From contig PAIY01000001.1 of NCBI GenBank assembly GCA_002704825.1, positions 21,086-85,085 of the forward strand: a stretch of DNA of 64,000 nucleotides, read 5' to 3'. The notes under the pieces are model-generated. The model was not told where the DNA came from. It did no database searches and saw only the letters and a program-made list of their open reading frames with translations. A program made the position numbers and the translations under genes. This DNA comes from Phycisphaeraceae bacterium. GTDB taxonomy: Bacteria; Planctomycetota; Phycisphaerae; Phycisphaerales; Phycisphaeraceae. Shown one piece after another: positions 1-9,027 of the stretch. Each line of letters begins with the position of its first letter. The first letter of the stretch is position 1.

Positions 1-1
1 G

Positions 2-220
2 CTCGAAGATCCCAAGGCAACACATCGTGATATTCAAATCAGTGCGCTTAAGGATTGGAAGCTCATCTTCGACGGACAGTACAAACTGGTGGTCACCCAA
101 GAGCAACCGGATCAACTTTACGATTTGATTGCTGACGAAAATGAATGCACCAATCTGGCGGAGCAGTTGCCTGATGTGGTGGCCAAGCTCAAAGCGCGTC
201 TGGAAAAAGAATACGCATAA
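2..220 (+). CDS. Sulfatase, C-terminal fragment cut by window edge
   Basis: An open frame enters from the left edge and ends at TAA 218-220, giving 72 residues. It reads like the end of a type I sulfatase: a WKLIFDGQYKLV-type strand, then QLYDLIADENECTNLA, then a helix with LKARLEKEY. In this family that segment is the small C-terminal subdomain in which the protein reports its own ligand-binding edge, Y-D-L..D..E..NLA. The catalytic N-terminal part lies outside the window, so substrate and completeness cannot be judged. It converges on the signalling operon to its right, with a shared hairpin in between. Confidence 0.75.
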   Translation, partial: LEDPKATHRDIQISALKDWKLIFDGQYKLVVTQEQPDQLYDLIADENECTNLAEQLPDVVAKLKARLEKEYA

Positions 221-225
221 AAAAA

Positions 226-249
226 GACAGCGACGGATACATCGCTGCC
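226..249 (-). terminator. Rho-independent terminator of the hybrid kinase operon
   Basis: A stem CAGCGA (228-233) / TCGCTG (242-247) is preceded on the plus strand by a run of A. Read on the minus strand this is a stem followed by a T-tract, about 30 bases after the stop of the hybrid kinase gene. It also lies just after the sulfatase stop and may serve both. Confidence 0.6.
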
Positions 250-275
250 TTGATGTGTTTGATGGATGGCCTGGT

Positions 276-2396
276 TTAATAGGCAGAGGCACGGTTACAC
301 AGATCAACCAGGGCATCGACCTGTTTACGGATCTCCTCGAGTTGTGCTTCCTGATGCAGCAAAGCTTCAACCTGCGCAGCCTGCTCGGTGATGGGGCCGA
401 ACCCGTAACCCCCTGCTGAGCCTTTGACCTGGTGCGCCAGTGTGCGAAGGACATCCAGTTGTTCTGAGGCACAGGCGCTGGAGATCGCTGCAGCGCGCTG
501 AGGTAGATTCATCACATAGTCTTCAACCAGTTCCGCCATATCCGGATCACCTGCAAAGTCACTGACCAGGGGTGATTTGGAAGCGAGGTCGGGTTTCTGG
601 GGTGCGTCTGCAGCATTGGCGACTGGCGATTCGGTGGCATGCTTGACGATGATCTGCACAAGCTTCTCACGGTTGATGGGCTTACAGGTGTAATCATCAC
701 AGCCGGCATCAAGACAGCGTTTGCGATCCGATTCCATGGCATTGGCGGTGAGACTGATGATCTTGCCGGTGTACCCGGATTGCCGGAGTTTTTGAGTTGC
801 TGCCAAACCATCAAGAACCGGCATCTGCATGTCCATGAGAATGACGTGATAGGGATTGCCTTGCTGCAGCGCATCGGTTGCCTTGTCAAAAGCAATCTGG
901 CCGTTCTCAGCAATGTCCACTTTCATCGAAGCCATTTTCAAGACCAGCGAGATGAGATTCTGATTGTCCGGTCCGTCTTCAGCAAGCAGGACACGAATGG
1001 TGCCTACGGATGACTGGGGTGTTGACATGGTTTGGGTTCCTTCCATCTGCTTGGATGCAGGCGTATTCTCAGAATTGGATACGGGTTTGGGTTGGGCAGG
1101 AATATGATTGGGGATGGTTAAGGTGAAGGTTGATCCTTTACCCGGACGACTGGTTGCAGCCAGGTCTCCGCCGAGTCGTTTGGCCAATTGCTTACTGATG
1201 GTCAATCCCAGGCCGGTGCCACCAAAACGCCGCGTGGTTGAGATATCAGCTTGCGTAAAGGGCGCAAAGATTTTTTCCAGTTGATCTTCAGCCATTCCGA
1301 TGCCCGTGTCGATCACATCGATCTTCAACCAATCCGGTTTATTGGGTTTGGTCACCATTCCCATCTTGATATGAATGTGACCTGACTCGGTGAATTTGAC
1401 GGCATTGCCCAGCAGGTTGGTGAGAATCTGTCTGACGCGTGTCGGATCAGAGTAAACCACGCTGGGCATCTCCGTGAGATACTGCACATCCAGACACAAA
1501 TCCTTTTCCTGCGCACTGGGCTTAAGCACCGCAATCATCTCATCAACCATCTCAACGGGACTCAGTGGCATGCGTTCGATCTGTAACTTGCCTGATTCGA
1601 TCTTGGACAAATCCAGAATGTCATTGACGATGGCAAGCAAATGCTGGGAATTCCGCTGAATGACCGAAACCCAGTTACTGACTTCCGGGCTGAGCTGGGT
1701 ATCCATCACCAATTCCGAATAACCAATGATGGCAGTTAACGGCGTTCGGATTTCATGACTCATGTTGGCCAGAAACAGACTCTTGGTCTGGTTGGCCTGC
1801 TCTGCATAAAGCAGCGCATCCTTGAGATCTTTGGAGCGCTCGGTCACCAGTTTTTCAAGACGTTCATTCTGCCTGGCACCTTCGGCCAGTGAGTCAATGA
1901 GTACCTGGTGATACGTTGACTGCAAGGTCAATCGTTCTGACTGCAGTTGCCGGACACGCCGCTGAGAGACATCGGCACGCTTACTGAGCATGATGTGCTT
2001 GAGCACAAAATCCGCAGCAGGAATCAAATCGGTATAACAAGGTTTGTTGATCAAATCGCCATCGACTTTGCGATCCAGCAAAGCAAACAGGTCTCCCTGG
2101 TCATTGGTTACCAGTTGAAATACGGTGTAATCCACATCGCGTAAACGCACCAGGCTCATTTGATCCTCGACATGCGTTTGTTCAAAAGGCTTGCTCAAAT
2201 GCATCAGGTCATGCTTGGTGAAGCGCTGGGTTGCAAAACAACTGGCGGTGATTGTTTTCCCGGAATCCAATGTCCAAAGCGCCGTCGGGGCGAGCCATTG
2301 CGCCTGTTGCATCAACCATAACAGCGCACCGGACTGATCCACCGGCGTGGTATTGCCGTTAAACAGCATATCCAATGTCTGGTTGATCTTATTCAT
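276..2396 (-). CDS. Hybrid sensor histidine kinase with receiver and HPt domains
   Basis: This 706-residue protein is a complete phosphorelay in one chain. Residues 1-150 are an unrecognised sensor-like part without a clear membrane segment, and 150-205 are probably coiled coil. The HisKA box holds SHEIRTPL with H214. The ATPase domain shows N-box, DTGIGM and GGTGLGL (about 315-430). A receiver follows (about 468-590) with MDMQMP and phospho-acceptor D522. The end is an HPt domain with [11 protein letters not shown] and H655. The layout resembles BarA/ArcB-like kinases but soluble. It is the last gene of the minus-strand operon and its start overlaps the upstream HDOD gene by 8 bases. Partner regulators may be the receiver proteins transcribed divergently from 5.9 kb; that is inference. 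Confidence 0.92.
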   Translation of the reverse strand: MNKINQTLDMLFNGNTTPVDQSGALLWLMQQAQWLAPTALWTLDSGKTITASCFATQRFTKHDLMHLSKPFEQTHVEDQMSLVRLRDVDYTVFQLVTNDQGDLFALLDRKVDGDLINKPCYTDLIPAADFVLKHIMLSKRADVSQRRVRQLQSERLTLQSTYHQVLIDSLAEGARQNERLEKLVTERSKDLKDALLYAEQANQTKSLFLANMSHEIRTPLTAIIGYSELVMDTQLSPEVSNWVSVIQRNSQHLLAIVNDILDLSKIESGKLQIERMPLSPVEMVDEMIAVLKPSAQEKDLCLDVQYLTEMPSVVYSDPTRVRQILTNLLGNAVKFTESGHIHIKMGMVTKPNKPDWLKIDVIDTGIGMAEDQLEKIFAPFTQADISTTRRFGGTGLGLTISKQLAKRLGGDLAATSRPGKGSTFTLTIPNHIPAQPKPVSNSENTPASKQMEGTQTMSTPQSSVGTIRVLLAEDGPDNQNLISLVLKMASMKVDIAENGQIAFDKATDALQQGNPYHVILMDMQMPVLDGLAATQKLRQSGYTGKIISLTANAMESDRKRCLDAGCDDYTCKPINREKLVQIIVKHATESPVANAADAPQKPDLASKSPLVSDFAGDPDMAELVEDYVMNLPQRAAAISSACASEQLDVLRTLAHQVKGSAGGYGFGPITEQAAQVEALLHQEAQLEEIRKQVDALVDLCNRASAY

Positions 2397-3324
2397 GGCT
2401 GCTTGGCATTCCTGATCGGATCAGTTCGCGATTAAGTTTGATTTCTGCAGACAAATCGTCGTTGATCACCTGCAGATCCGTGGTACTCAGATTCAGTTGC
2501 TCCATGGACCATTGATTCGCGGTGACGAGTTGGTGTCCAATGGAAGACCAGCCACGCAGCGTGCAAACCAGGTTTGCCAAATCGACACATGCCAGAACCC
2601 GCGTGTGTTGCCCGTTGTAACGATCCACCTGATGGTGATAACGAATCGCATCATGCAACGGCTCGGCCAACTCCCATTCATCGGCGATGCGGGCACCGAG
2701 CATGGTATGGTCATAGCCCAGACGTCCCTGTTCGACGAGCGCCAGATTCACACCTGCATGTTCGGGGAAATGATTCATCATCTGGGTGAACGTGTTGTGT
2801 TCATACTGGTCAATGAGAATAATGCCGATGTCGTGAAGCAGCCCCGCCAGATAGACCCCTTCAAACTCAGGCAATTCACAGCGTGCTGCGATCATGCGTG
2901 AGCAGATGGCCACCGCCACCATATGTCGCCAGAGTTTAGCGCGGACATATTTACCACAACTGTGATTGTGCTTAAAGACACTTGCAACGGATGCCGTCAT
3001 CGCCAGATCACGCAACTGGGCATAACCGAGCATGCACACCGCACGATGAAGATTGGTCACCGGGTGCGTCAAGCCATAAGCCGATGAGTTCACACAGCGC
3101 ATCACACGCGAGGTCATCACCGGGTCGGTCGCAAGCACATTGCACAACTGCTGCGGTTGTGCATTGGGATCCTGGGAAAGTCGAATGAGCTTCAACGCGA
3201 TGTGCGGCAGCGTGGAGACTTCCTTGATATGACAGACCATGCGCTCCAGCGCGGTATTCACAGGCTTCGTGGCATCCGCTTTGGAAACGCTGTTCTGTCC
3301 GGGTTGTCTTCTGGCAGTATGCAT
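2389..3324 (-). CDS. HDOD domain signalling protein
   Basis: The protein has 311 residues, most of it one HDOD domain (about 25-225). The region [18 protein letters not shown] is typical of the first helices, and GLLHDIG at 161-167 keeps the His-Asp pair (H164, D165) that many HDOD proteins lose. HDOD domains are related to HD phosphohydrolases but usually act as protein-interaction modules in chemotaxis, c-di-GMP and motility control. Retention of HD here means catalysis cannot be excluded. The gene starts at ATG 3322-3324, lies 36 bases after the previous gene and overlaps the next by 8, so it is the third gene of an operon. Confidence 0.85.
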   Translation of the reverse strand: MHTARRQPGQNSVSKADATKPVNTALERMVCHIKEVSTLPHIALKLIRLSQDPNAQPQQLCNVLATDPVMTSRVMRCVNSSAYGLTHPVTNLHRAVCMLGYAQLRDLAMTASVASVFKHNHSCGKYVRAKLWRHMVAVAICSRMIAARCELPEFEGVYLAGLLHDIGIILIDQYEHNTFTQMMNHFPEHAGVNLALVEQGRLGYDHTMLGARIADEWELAEPLHDAIRYHHQVDRYNGQHTRVLACVDLANLVCTLRGWSSIGHQLVTANQWSMEQLNLSTTDLQVINDDLSAEIKLNRELIRSGMPSSHE

Positions 3325-3360
3325 AACAATTCAAGCCCCCGCCTTACTCCATTAAGGTGT

Positions 3361-4344
3361 TCACGATTCACTGATCCCAAGGCTTTCCTGCATGGTCAAG
3401 TGATCGATAATCAGAGAGGCAAGAGCCTGTCCGGATTCGACCATGATTTTCTGATGAAATGCCTGTTGTGATTCCCACGACCCCAGATCCACTTCGAAGA
3501 TTTTGCCGATCTGCCGCAACTCACTGCGCAGGACACCCAGATCGTTTTCGACATGCTTCTGATCAATCCCCAGACGCGGCAAGCCATCCGCAAGCCACGC
3601 ACTGGCATCCGATGCATCAAGTCCGGCAATGCGAGCGCCCAATACTTCGACACAGCGGTAACGCAAATATGTTTCATCACGACCGCCAGCCAGTAAGGCA
3701 CGCAAGCCTTCACCCATCACATCTGGACAACCCATCGCTTCGAGTGTCCATAATGACACCTGTGTATGGATGACATTTAAATCCATCATTTCACGGCGAT
3801 TCAATGACATCGGTCGAAGGCGGGCACCCAGAACCCGGTGATAAGCCTGTCCCAAACCGGCCCAAAGCACGATCGCGCCCAGACCAAGAATAAGACCACC
3901 GACCAGGTGATCGGGATTGTCATCCGTCTGCTGACCCAGTTGGCTGGCGATGTAGTTGTTGGCAACGCCGCAGGCAATCACCCAACGCCACAAATCCTTG
4001 CGACGCGGCAGTTGACCTTCAGCACTGAGTAACGGGCCGGTGAGCATCACGCTGAGCATCAGGTTACTGACCTGACGAAGCCCCAGAACCTGCACAGCAC
4101 GTTGAATGGATTGGATGGCAACCCCGTCACGACGACGGACCATGTTGGCTATCCCAACAACGCGCGTCGCCACATACGGATCACCCTTGAGCATTTCAGC
4201 AATCACCTGGAAGTCGGCGTTGGGGGACTTGAGCGCATCAAGCACCTTGTTGCAGACACCGGTATTGAGCACACGTGAGAGATTGCGCTCCAGCTGCTGC
4301 GCCGTCCAGGCTTGGTCAATGGTTGGCAGGCCGTGTTGAATCAT
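3361..4344 (-). CDS. HDOD-like protein lacking the HD pair
   Basis: This 327-residue protein has the HDOD fold signature, including APFLQVIAEMLKGDPYVATR-like helices near 40-65 and QSIQRAVQVLGLRQVSNL near 77-96. At the place where relatives have HDIG it reads GLGAIVLW, so the metal-binding His-Asp is missing and the domain should be non-catalytic. A Shine-Dalgarno GGAGG stands 8 bases before ATG 4342-4344. The gene overlaps the HD-GYP gene upstream by 4 bases, indicating translational coupling. It is a second, diverged copy next to the HDOD protein that follows, suggesting duplication and then specialisation as a binding module. Confidence 0.75.
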   Translation of the reverse strand: MIQHGLPTIDQAWTAQQLERNLSRVLNTGVCNKVLDALKSPNADFQVIAEMLKGDPYVATRVVGIANMVRRRDGVAIQSIQRAVQVLGLRQVSNLMLSVMLTGPLLSAEGQLPRRKDLWRWVIACGVANNYIASQLGQQTDDNPDHLVGGLILGLGAIVLWAGLGQAYHRVLGARLRPMSLNRREMMDLNVIHTQVSLWTLEAMGCPDVMGEGLRALLAGGRDETYLRYRCVEVLGARIAGLDASDASAWLADGLPRLGIDQKHVENDLGVLRSELRQIGKIFEVDLGSWESQQAFHQKIMVESGQALASLIIDHLTMQESLGISES

Positions 4345-5630
4345 CGGATACCTCCAGCAGTGTTGACCGGGAAATCAAGATCGAGCGTATCAAGCAACGC
4401 AACCGAATCCATGCGACGCTTGGCATCACGAACGCGTGAAGCGCTGGCTACGGTCTGTAAAAGTTCGTCATCAGGGATCGACAGAAAGACCTCCGCCAAT
4501 TCCGGATCAAACTGCGTGCCGGCACAACGGTGGATTTCTTCACGCGCCACATTCATGTCCAAACCGCGACGATAAGGTCGGTCGGATGTCATGGCATCAT
4601 AGGTATCGGCAATGGCTGCAACGCGCGAAAGTAACGGAATGTCATCGCCACCCAAACCGTCGGGATAACCTTTGCCATCAATGCGTTCATGATGCCAGCG
4701 GACAATCGGTGCAGCTTTGGCCAACTGAGGGATATGCGCGATGATCTGATGTCCGACCACAGGATGTGGCTTCATCTGATCGAACTCATCTTTGGTCAAC
4801 GGCAGCGGCTTGCGCAGAATCGCATCGGGGACCGCAATTTTGCCAATGTCATGAAGCAAACCACCAATACGCAGCGTTGCCAGATCACTGCGATCAAGAC
4901 CGGCATGACGGGCAAGCATCATCGAGTACGCCGTCACGCGTTCGACATGACCACCGGTATAGGGATCACGCGATTCAATCGCCAATGCCATCGCCACCAC
5001 CACGTCGACGATCATGTTGCTTAACGTCTCAAGCAGGCGCACATTCTCACAGGCCAATGTCGTGTGATGAAGCAGTGATTGCACCAGGCGAATCTGCTGA
5101 CTGTCCACCGCATTGGTGTTCTCAGGCAGACAGTAACAAAGCACGCCCATGACATAGTGATCAGAACACATACTCATGGCAACGAAATGTTCATCACCCT
5201 TGGTCGGATCGTAATGCGGCATGACCAACGGTTGATCCGGATTCACTTCCAACACACGCTGGGCAAGGTCCTGGACTTCCAATGGCAGAGATTCGTAGGC
5301 AGGCTGCGATTCATCCAGAGAATAGATATCGCGGATTTCACTTTTTGAGTTGGGTTCGATAAGCCAGATGCGTTTGGCATGCGTCAGTGTTTTGACTTCT
5401 TCAAGCAAGTCCCCCATCACCTGTTTGTAGCTACGGTGCTGGGTAAGCATGTCGGCAACGCGATTGAGTTGAGCCAGTTCACGCAGGTAATTGATATTGG
5501 CGCGGACGACATCATCTCGCTGTGTTTCAAGGGAGTTGACCTGTTTGACGAGTGCCTCGACCTGCTGATCAAGCGATTCGTTCTGCGCACTGCAAACAAG
5601 GTTATCGGCTGTCGGTTCCGGGCGATCCAA
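4341..5630 (-). CDS. HD-GYP domain protein with GAF-like sensor
   Basis: The protein has 429 residues. An N-terminal coiled coil (about 15-60) leads into a GAF-like sensor domain (about 60-195). The rest is an HD-GYP domain: VERVTAYSMMLARHAGL, HDIGK at 260-264, KPHPVVGH, RWHHERIDGKGYPDGL with GYP at 321-323. HD-GYP proteins hydrolyse cyclic-di-GMP; all signature residues appear intact. The likely start is TTG 5628-5630 with AGG upstream; no earlier ATG fits. It is the first gene of the minus-strand operon with two HDOD proteins and the hybrid kinase, so it probably links c-di-GMP turnover to that relay. Confidence 0.88.
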   Translation of the reverse strand: MDRPEPTADNLVCSAQNESLDQQVEALVKQVNSLETQRDDVVRANINYLRELAQLNRVADMLTQHRSYKQVMGDLLEEVKTLTHAKRIWLIEPNSKSEIRDIYSLDESQPAYESLPLEVQDLAQRVLEVNPDQPLVMPHYDPTKGDEHFVAMSMCSDHYVMGVLCYCLPENTNAVDSQQIRLVQSLLHHTTLACENVRLLETLSNMIVDVVVAMALAIESRDPYTGGHVERVTAYSMMLARHAGLDRSDLATLRIGGLLHDIGKIAVPDAILRKPLPLTKDEFDQMKPHPVVGHQIIAHIPQLAKAAPIVRWHHERIDGKGYPDGLGGDDIPLLSRVAAIADTYDAMTSDRPYRRGLDMNVAREEIHRCAGTQFDPELAEVFLSIPDDELLQTVASASRVRDAKRRMDSVALLDTLDLDFPVNTAGGIR

Positions 5631-5879
5631 TACAAACCTGCTTTCAAAATAAAGAGACGCTAGCCCGACATTTTCAATCGGATGTTCTTTACGGTGTCTT
5701 TATGCACGTTTGGGTACATCTGTAGAGAAAGGCAAAACTCTCAAACCTATCGGACAGTAACAGGGGATATAAAAGGTGAAAATGTCACTCGACATTAAGT
5801 TCCTTACGACAAAAGTCGATTTTAGATTTGTATCCAAATCAATCATCGCGAAGTAATTTGCAACAGCTGAGACATAATC
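5631..5879. promoter_or_regulatory. Divergent control region of the signalling island
   Basis: About 250 bases separate the start of the HD-GYP operon (leftward) from the receiver operon (rightward). The region is visibly A+T-richer than the genes around it. It must hold both promoters, but no operator repeat or sigma-54 type GG-GC pair could be picked out with confidence. Confidence 0.5.
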
Positions 5880-6305
5880 ATGCCACAAACTCAATGCATC
5901 CTTCTGGCAGATGACGAACCGCATATTCTCCTGGCATTGGAGTACATGTCGCGGACACTCGACCATGTCACTGTGATGACGGCCAGCGATGGTCCGACTG
6001 CCGTGAAGCTTGCCATTGAAAACAAACCCTCACTGGTGCTCATGGATGTGATGATGCCCGGCATTGATGGCTACACCGCCTGTGCAACCATCCGTAAGGC
6101 ATGGGCTGAAAACGACCACCAGGGCAACATCTGGTTTATCACCGCGCGTTCATCGAACATGGATAACGAACATGCCCACAGCGTCGGTGCCGACCGTATC
6201 GTCCACAAGCCGTTTGACCCGGACAAACTTCTGAAAATGATGCAGGAACATCTCGCATCGTTTCAAACCACAGCATCCATCCACCGGCGGGAGTCAGCAC
6301 GTTGA
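5880..6305 (+). CDS. Single-domain response regulator
   Basis: This 141-residue protein is a lone CheY-like receiver. It has the acidic pair ADDEP near 10-14, the phospho-acceptor D56 in LVLMDVMMPG, a switch Thr in FITA and the conserved Lys in VHKPFDP. No output domain follows. It is the first gene of the rightward operon; its stop overlaps the TTG start of the next gene by 4 bases. Phosphate could come from the hybrid kinase transcribed away from it or from the kinase-like protein two genes downstream. Confidence 0.92.
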   Translation: MPQTQCILLADDEPHILLALEYMSRTLDHVTVMTASDGPTAVKLAIENKPSLVLMDVMMPGIDGYTACATIRKAWAENDHQGNIWFITARSSNMDNEHAHSVGADRIVHKPFDPDKLLKMMQEHLASFQTTASIHRRESAR

Positions 6306-8098
6306 ATCAGGCAGATGCCAAAACTTCAAACAGCACCACCGAGAGTCAAGCGCTGGGCCATATTCTCATGGCGGATGATGATCAGCAGACCTGTACGGCG
6401 TTGTCGTATGTCCTCAAGCACCTGGGTTTTGAAGTCACCTCGGTCAACAATGGACGTGATCTGATTCAGCATGCCATGGAATCGACCTACGATCTTGCCA
6501 TCATTGACGTGCGCATGCCGATCCTTGATGGCATGACCACTTTGGCAGCACTCAAACGCAACCCGATGACCCAAAAGCTGCCTGTCATCCTCATGAGCAA
6601 ATACACCTCTGCGGAGGTCTCAAGTAAAAGTAAAGCCTTGGGCGCAGCGGACATTCTCACCAAGGGTGATCTGAAACTGGATGATCTGAAAGCCAAGATC
6701 GTCAGCGCCCTTGGCTATGAATCCCGCGACATCAAAGCCCCTGAAAAGAATCTGCCAGAAAGTCACGACGAAGCCGTGAGTGAATCACCCGCTGCCCAAA
6801 TGGGTCAAACCGATCCATGGACACAGGCAGCCTCCTCCATCGCAGCCTGTACATCCACTGAGACGCGTGCTGCGGTTGAGATATCCCACTTGTATCTGAT
6901 TTTTGAGCAGATCAAACAGGAGGTTCGCAAGCTAGGCCAAGACCAGGTCCGCCAGTGCATTCGACTCATTGAAATGGACCCCGGGGCGATGTGCTGCGTG
7001 CTGCAGTATGTCAATGCAGGCGTGGAAGATCCGGACCAAATCATCATCAGTGTCCGCAAGGCCGTGGAAAACCTTGGTGTGGAAACGGTGCGCAAGATCA
7101 TTCTGAACATGCCCACGCGCCCGGATGATCCGGTGACCCACCCGTGGATGATTCACTGGTGGCGTCATGCCATTGCCACCGCCCATTTGGCTGCCGTGAT
7201 TGGCCCAAGTGTGGGGATTGACGCGGATGAAGCGCGCGTCATGGGTCTGCTTCACGACATCGGCCGACTGCAATTAATCAACAGTGAAATCGGTCACAGT
7301 GTGATTCGTACGTATGACGTGGCACGCAATGTGGTTCTGCCGATCACGGCCTGTGAACAGATCATGCTCGGTGTTGATCATCTTGAACTTGGTGCTGAGT
7401 TCTGCCAAACGCATGGCCTGCCTGAGTCCGTGAGTATGGCCTGTATTACGCATGAATTGACCAACGCGTTGCGTGATCGACTCTCCGAGGAAGATGCGCT
7501 GCGCAGTGCTATGCTCTGTGCCTGTGATCAGATCGCCAACGCGTCGGGGTTCTACGCGCTGCCGGGGATTGACCTGCGTCCGCTTCCCGCTGAGGCAAGC
7601 ACTTTCCTGGCACCGGTTCAGGCACAGGTTGAAAATGCTTTGGCGCAAGCTCAGGCCGACATGCACTGGTGGCTGGGCAAGAACGCCCCCGCGATGTTTC
7701 ATGCCAAGGTTGATATCACCGGCATTAATGTCGCGTTGATCACCTCGTTTAACAATCACTGGAATCCCTACCGCCGCGCCATGACACTGGCGGGTGGCAA
7801 TGTCCTGAGTTTCCCGCATCTGCAGAATGTTTCGGATCACATGACACGACCGGATATCGTTGTGATTGATCAGACGGCAACCAGCGTGCATTCGGACGTG
7901 GAACATCTGCAGTTGATCACACAGCGTTTTGAATCCATTCCGATCCTGCTGCTGGCTCAACGTTCAGACGAAGCGGACATGCTCATTGAGCAGAAGCATT
8001 GGTCAATGCATCTGTACGACAGTCCGATCCGTGCCAACTCGTTGCTGCAGGCCATTCGCAAACTCACTGCAAATCCCAATGGAGGGCAGGAATCATGA
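6302..8098 (+). CDS. Receiver-HDOD fusion protein
   Basis: The protein has 598 residues. Residues 18-140 are a receiver with ADDD, phospho-acceptor D69 (LAIIDVRMP) and KSKALGAADILTKGD near its end. After a linker, an HDOD domain fills about 195-420, with GLLHDIG and H318 intact. Residues 440-598 look like a second, degenerate receiver-like fold (INVALITSFNNHWNPYRRAM then IVVIDQ), which I infer only from secondary-structure pattern. The start is TTG 6302-6304 inside the upstream stop. The gene overlaps the next by 4 bases. This is the third HDOD protein in the island. Confidence 0.85.
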   Translation: MNQADAKTSNSTTESQALGHILMADDDQQTCTALSYVLKHLGFEVTSVNNGRDLIQHAMESTYDLAIIDVRMPILDGMTTLAALKRNPMTQKLPVILMSKYTSAEVSSKSKALGAADILTKGDLKLDDLKAKIVSALGYESRDIKAPEKNLPESHDEAVSESPAAQMGQTDPWTQAASSIAACTSTETRAAVEISHLYLIFEQIKQEVRKLGQDQVRQCIRLIEMDPGAMCCVLQYVNAGVEDPDQIIISVRKAVENLGVETVRKIILNMPTRPDDPVTHPWMIHWWRHAIATAHLAAVIGPSVGIDADEARVMGLLHDIGRLQLINSEIGHSVIRTYDVARNVVLPITACEQIMLGVDHLELGAEFCQTHGLPESVSMACITHELTNALRDRLSEEDALRSAMLCACDQIANASGFYALPGIDLRPLPAEASTFLAPVQAQVENALAQAQADMHWWLGKNAPAMFHAKVDITGINVALITSFNNHWNPYRRAMTLAGGNVLSFPHLQNVSDHMTRPDIVVIDQTATSVHSDVEHLQLITQRFESIPILLLAQRSDEADMLIEQKHWSMHLYDSPIRANSLLQAIRKLTANPNGGQES

Positions 8099-8874
8099 AC
8101 ATGCTCTCTCAAATTCAGGCCCCCGCAATCGACAATCAACCACCACAGATTTGGCAGGATCACGCGCACCTGGCGTACTGCTTTGCCCGTCATGCCCGAC
8201 ATGATCTGGCCAACGTGCATTGTGCTTTAGGGATGCTTGAGATGGTCGAACAGATTCAGGCCGACCATCCCGATATGCCGCTGCCTGAGGAGTTGAATCT
8301 CGATACCATCCGCACCAAAGCACGGCAGGATGTCAAGAAAGTCATCAGCATCTCCAATGATCTGATCCTGCTCAGCCAGGCTGCTTCGACCTACGCCTAT
8401 CAGCCTGTGCAAAGTATCTCCCTTGGTTCACTGATTAATCAAAACATTGTAGAACGGCTAGACAGCCAGCAACCGCGTCCTGATCAACTCATCACAGACA
8501 CCATCAACACACAGGTCGTTGCAATGGGAGACATGCTCGGTGTCGCGCTGTGTGCGTTTTACTGTCAGTGGACGCCCTGGTCACAGGACCATCACAACGC
8601 TGCCAAGTCGGTGGTCAAACAGGACGGTCATGAATTGACGATGCATATTCCTGCAGACAACATCGATGTTCTCATGCAGTTTGCCTTCCAACTGGCTAAC
8701 GCTCAACAGGATGCCCCGTTGGACACGCCACTCAACCAACACCTCACCACTTCCACAGGCACGATGGCTTTATGGCTCGCACGCCACATTCTTATTATCC
8801 ATGGTGGTGCAGTGAGTATCGACGAGAACGCACCGGAAAACGGTGTGACCATCTGCCTGCCGACTGTTGCTTAA
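8095..8874 (+). CDS. Small histidine-kinase-like protein
   Basis: Starting at ATG 8095, which overlaps the upstream stop (ATGA), gives 259 residues. An upstream in-frame extension to 7999 would run deep into the preceding gene and is rejected. Near the N terminus FARHARHDLANVHCALGML resembles a dimerisation helix with H36 as possible phospho-acceptor. The C-terminal part ends LWLARHILIIHGGAVSID..PENGVTICLP, like the last helices and strand of a histidine-kinase ATPase domain. The usual N-box and DxGxG motifs are not evident, so it may be a phosphotransfer protein rather than an active kinase. Confidence 0.6.
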   Translation: MNMLSQIQAPAIDNQPPQIWQDHAHLAYCFARHARHDLANVHCALGMLEMVEQIQADHPDMPLPEELNLDTIRTKARQDVKKVISISNDLILLSQAASTYAYQPVQSISLGSLINQNIVERLDSQQPRPDQLITDTINTQVVAMGDMLGVALCAFYCQWTPWSQDHHNAAKSVVKQDGHELTMHIPADNIDVLMQFAFQLANAQQDAPLDTPLNQHLTTSTGTMALWLARHILIIHGGAVSIDENAPENGVTICLPTVA

Positions 8875-8883
8875 TGGGTCTCA

Positions 8884-9017
8884 ATACCAATCCTGTTCTT
8901 AACGCGTGCTTGAATGAGCACCGGATGTGAATCTGGTGCCCGTTGTGTCAACGTTGCTCCATGGGGCACCCGGTGCTCAATGAATTCAAACGCACGAGTG
9001 GTAAATGGGATTGGTAT
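8884..9017. repeat. Long nested inverted repeat between convergent genes
   Basis: Outer arms ATACCAATCC (8884-8893) and GGATTGGTAT (9008-9017) enclose inner arms GAGCACCGG (8916-8924) / CCGGTGCTC (8970-8978) and GGTGCCC (8935-8941) / GGGCACC (8964-8970). The left and right halves stay alignable in between. This is far longer than a terminator and could be a small non-autonomous element or structured RNA. Confidence 0.7.
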
Positions 9018-9027
9018 AACAGAGAGC

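Noticed and set aside
5700..5966. 88-codon minus-strand frame in the divergent control region
   Set aside because: It overlaps the receiver gene, has no ribosome site, and its translation has no motif.
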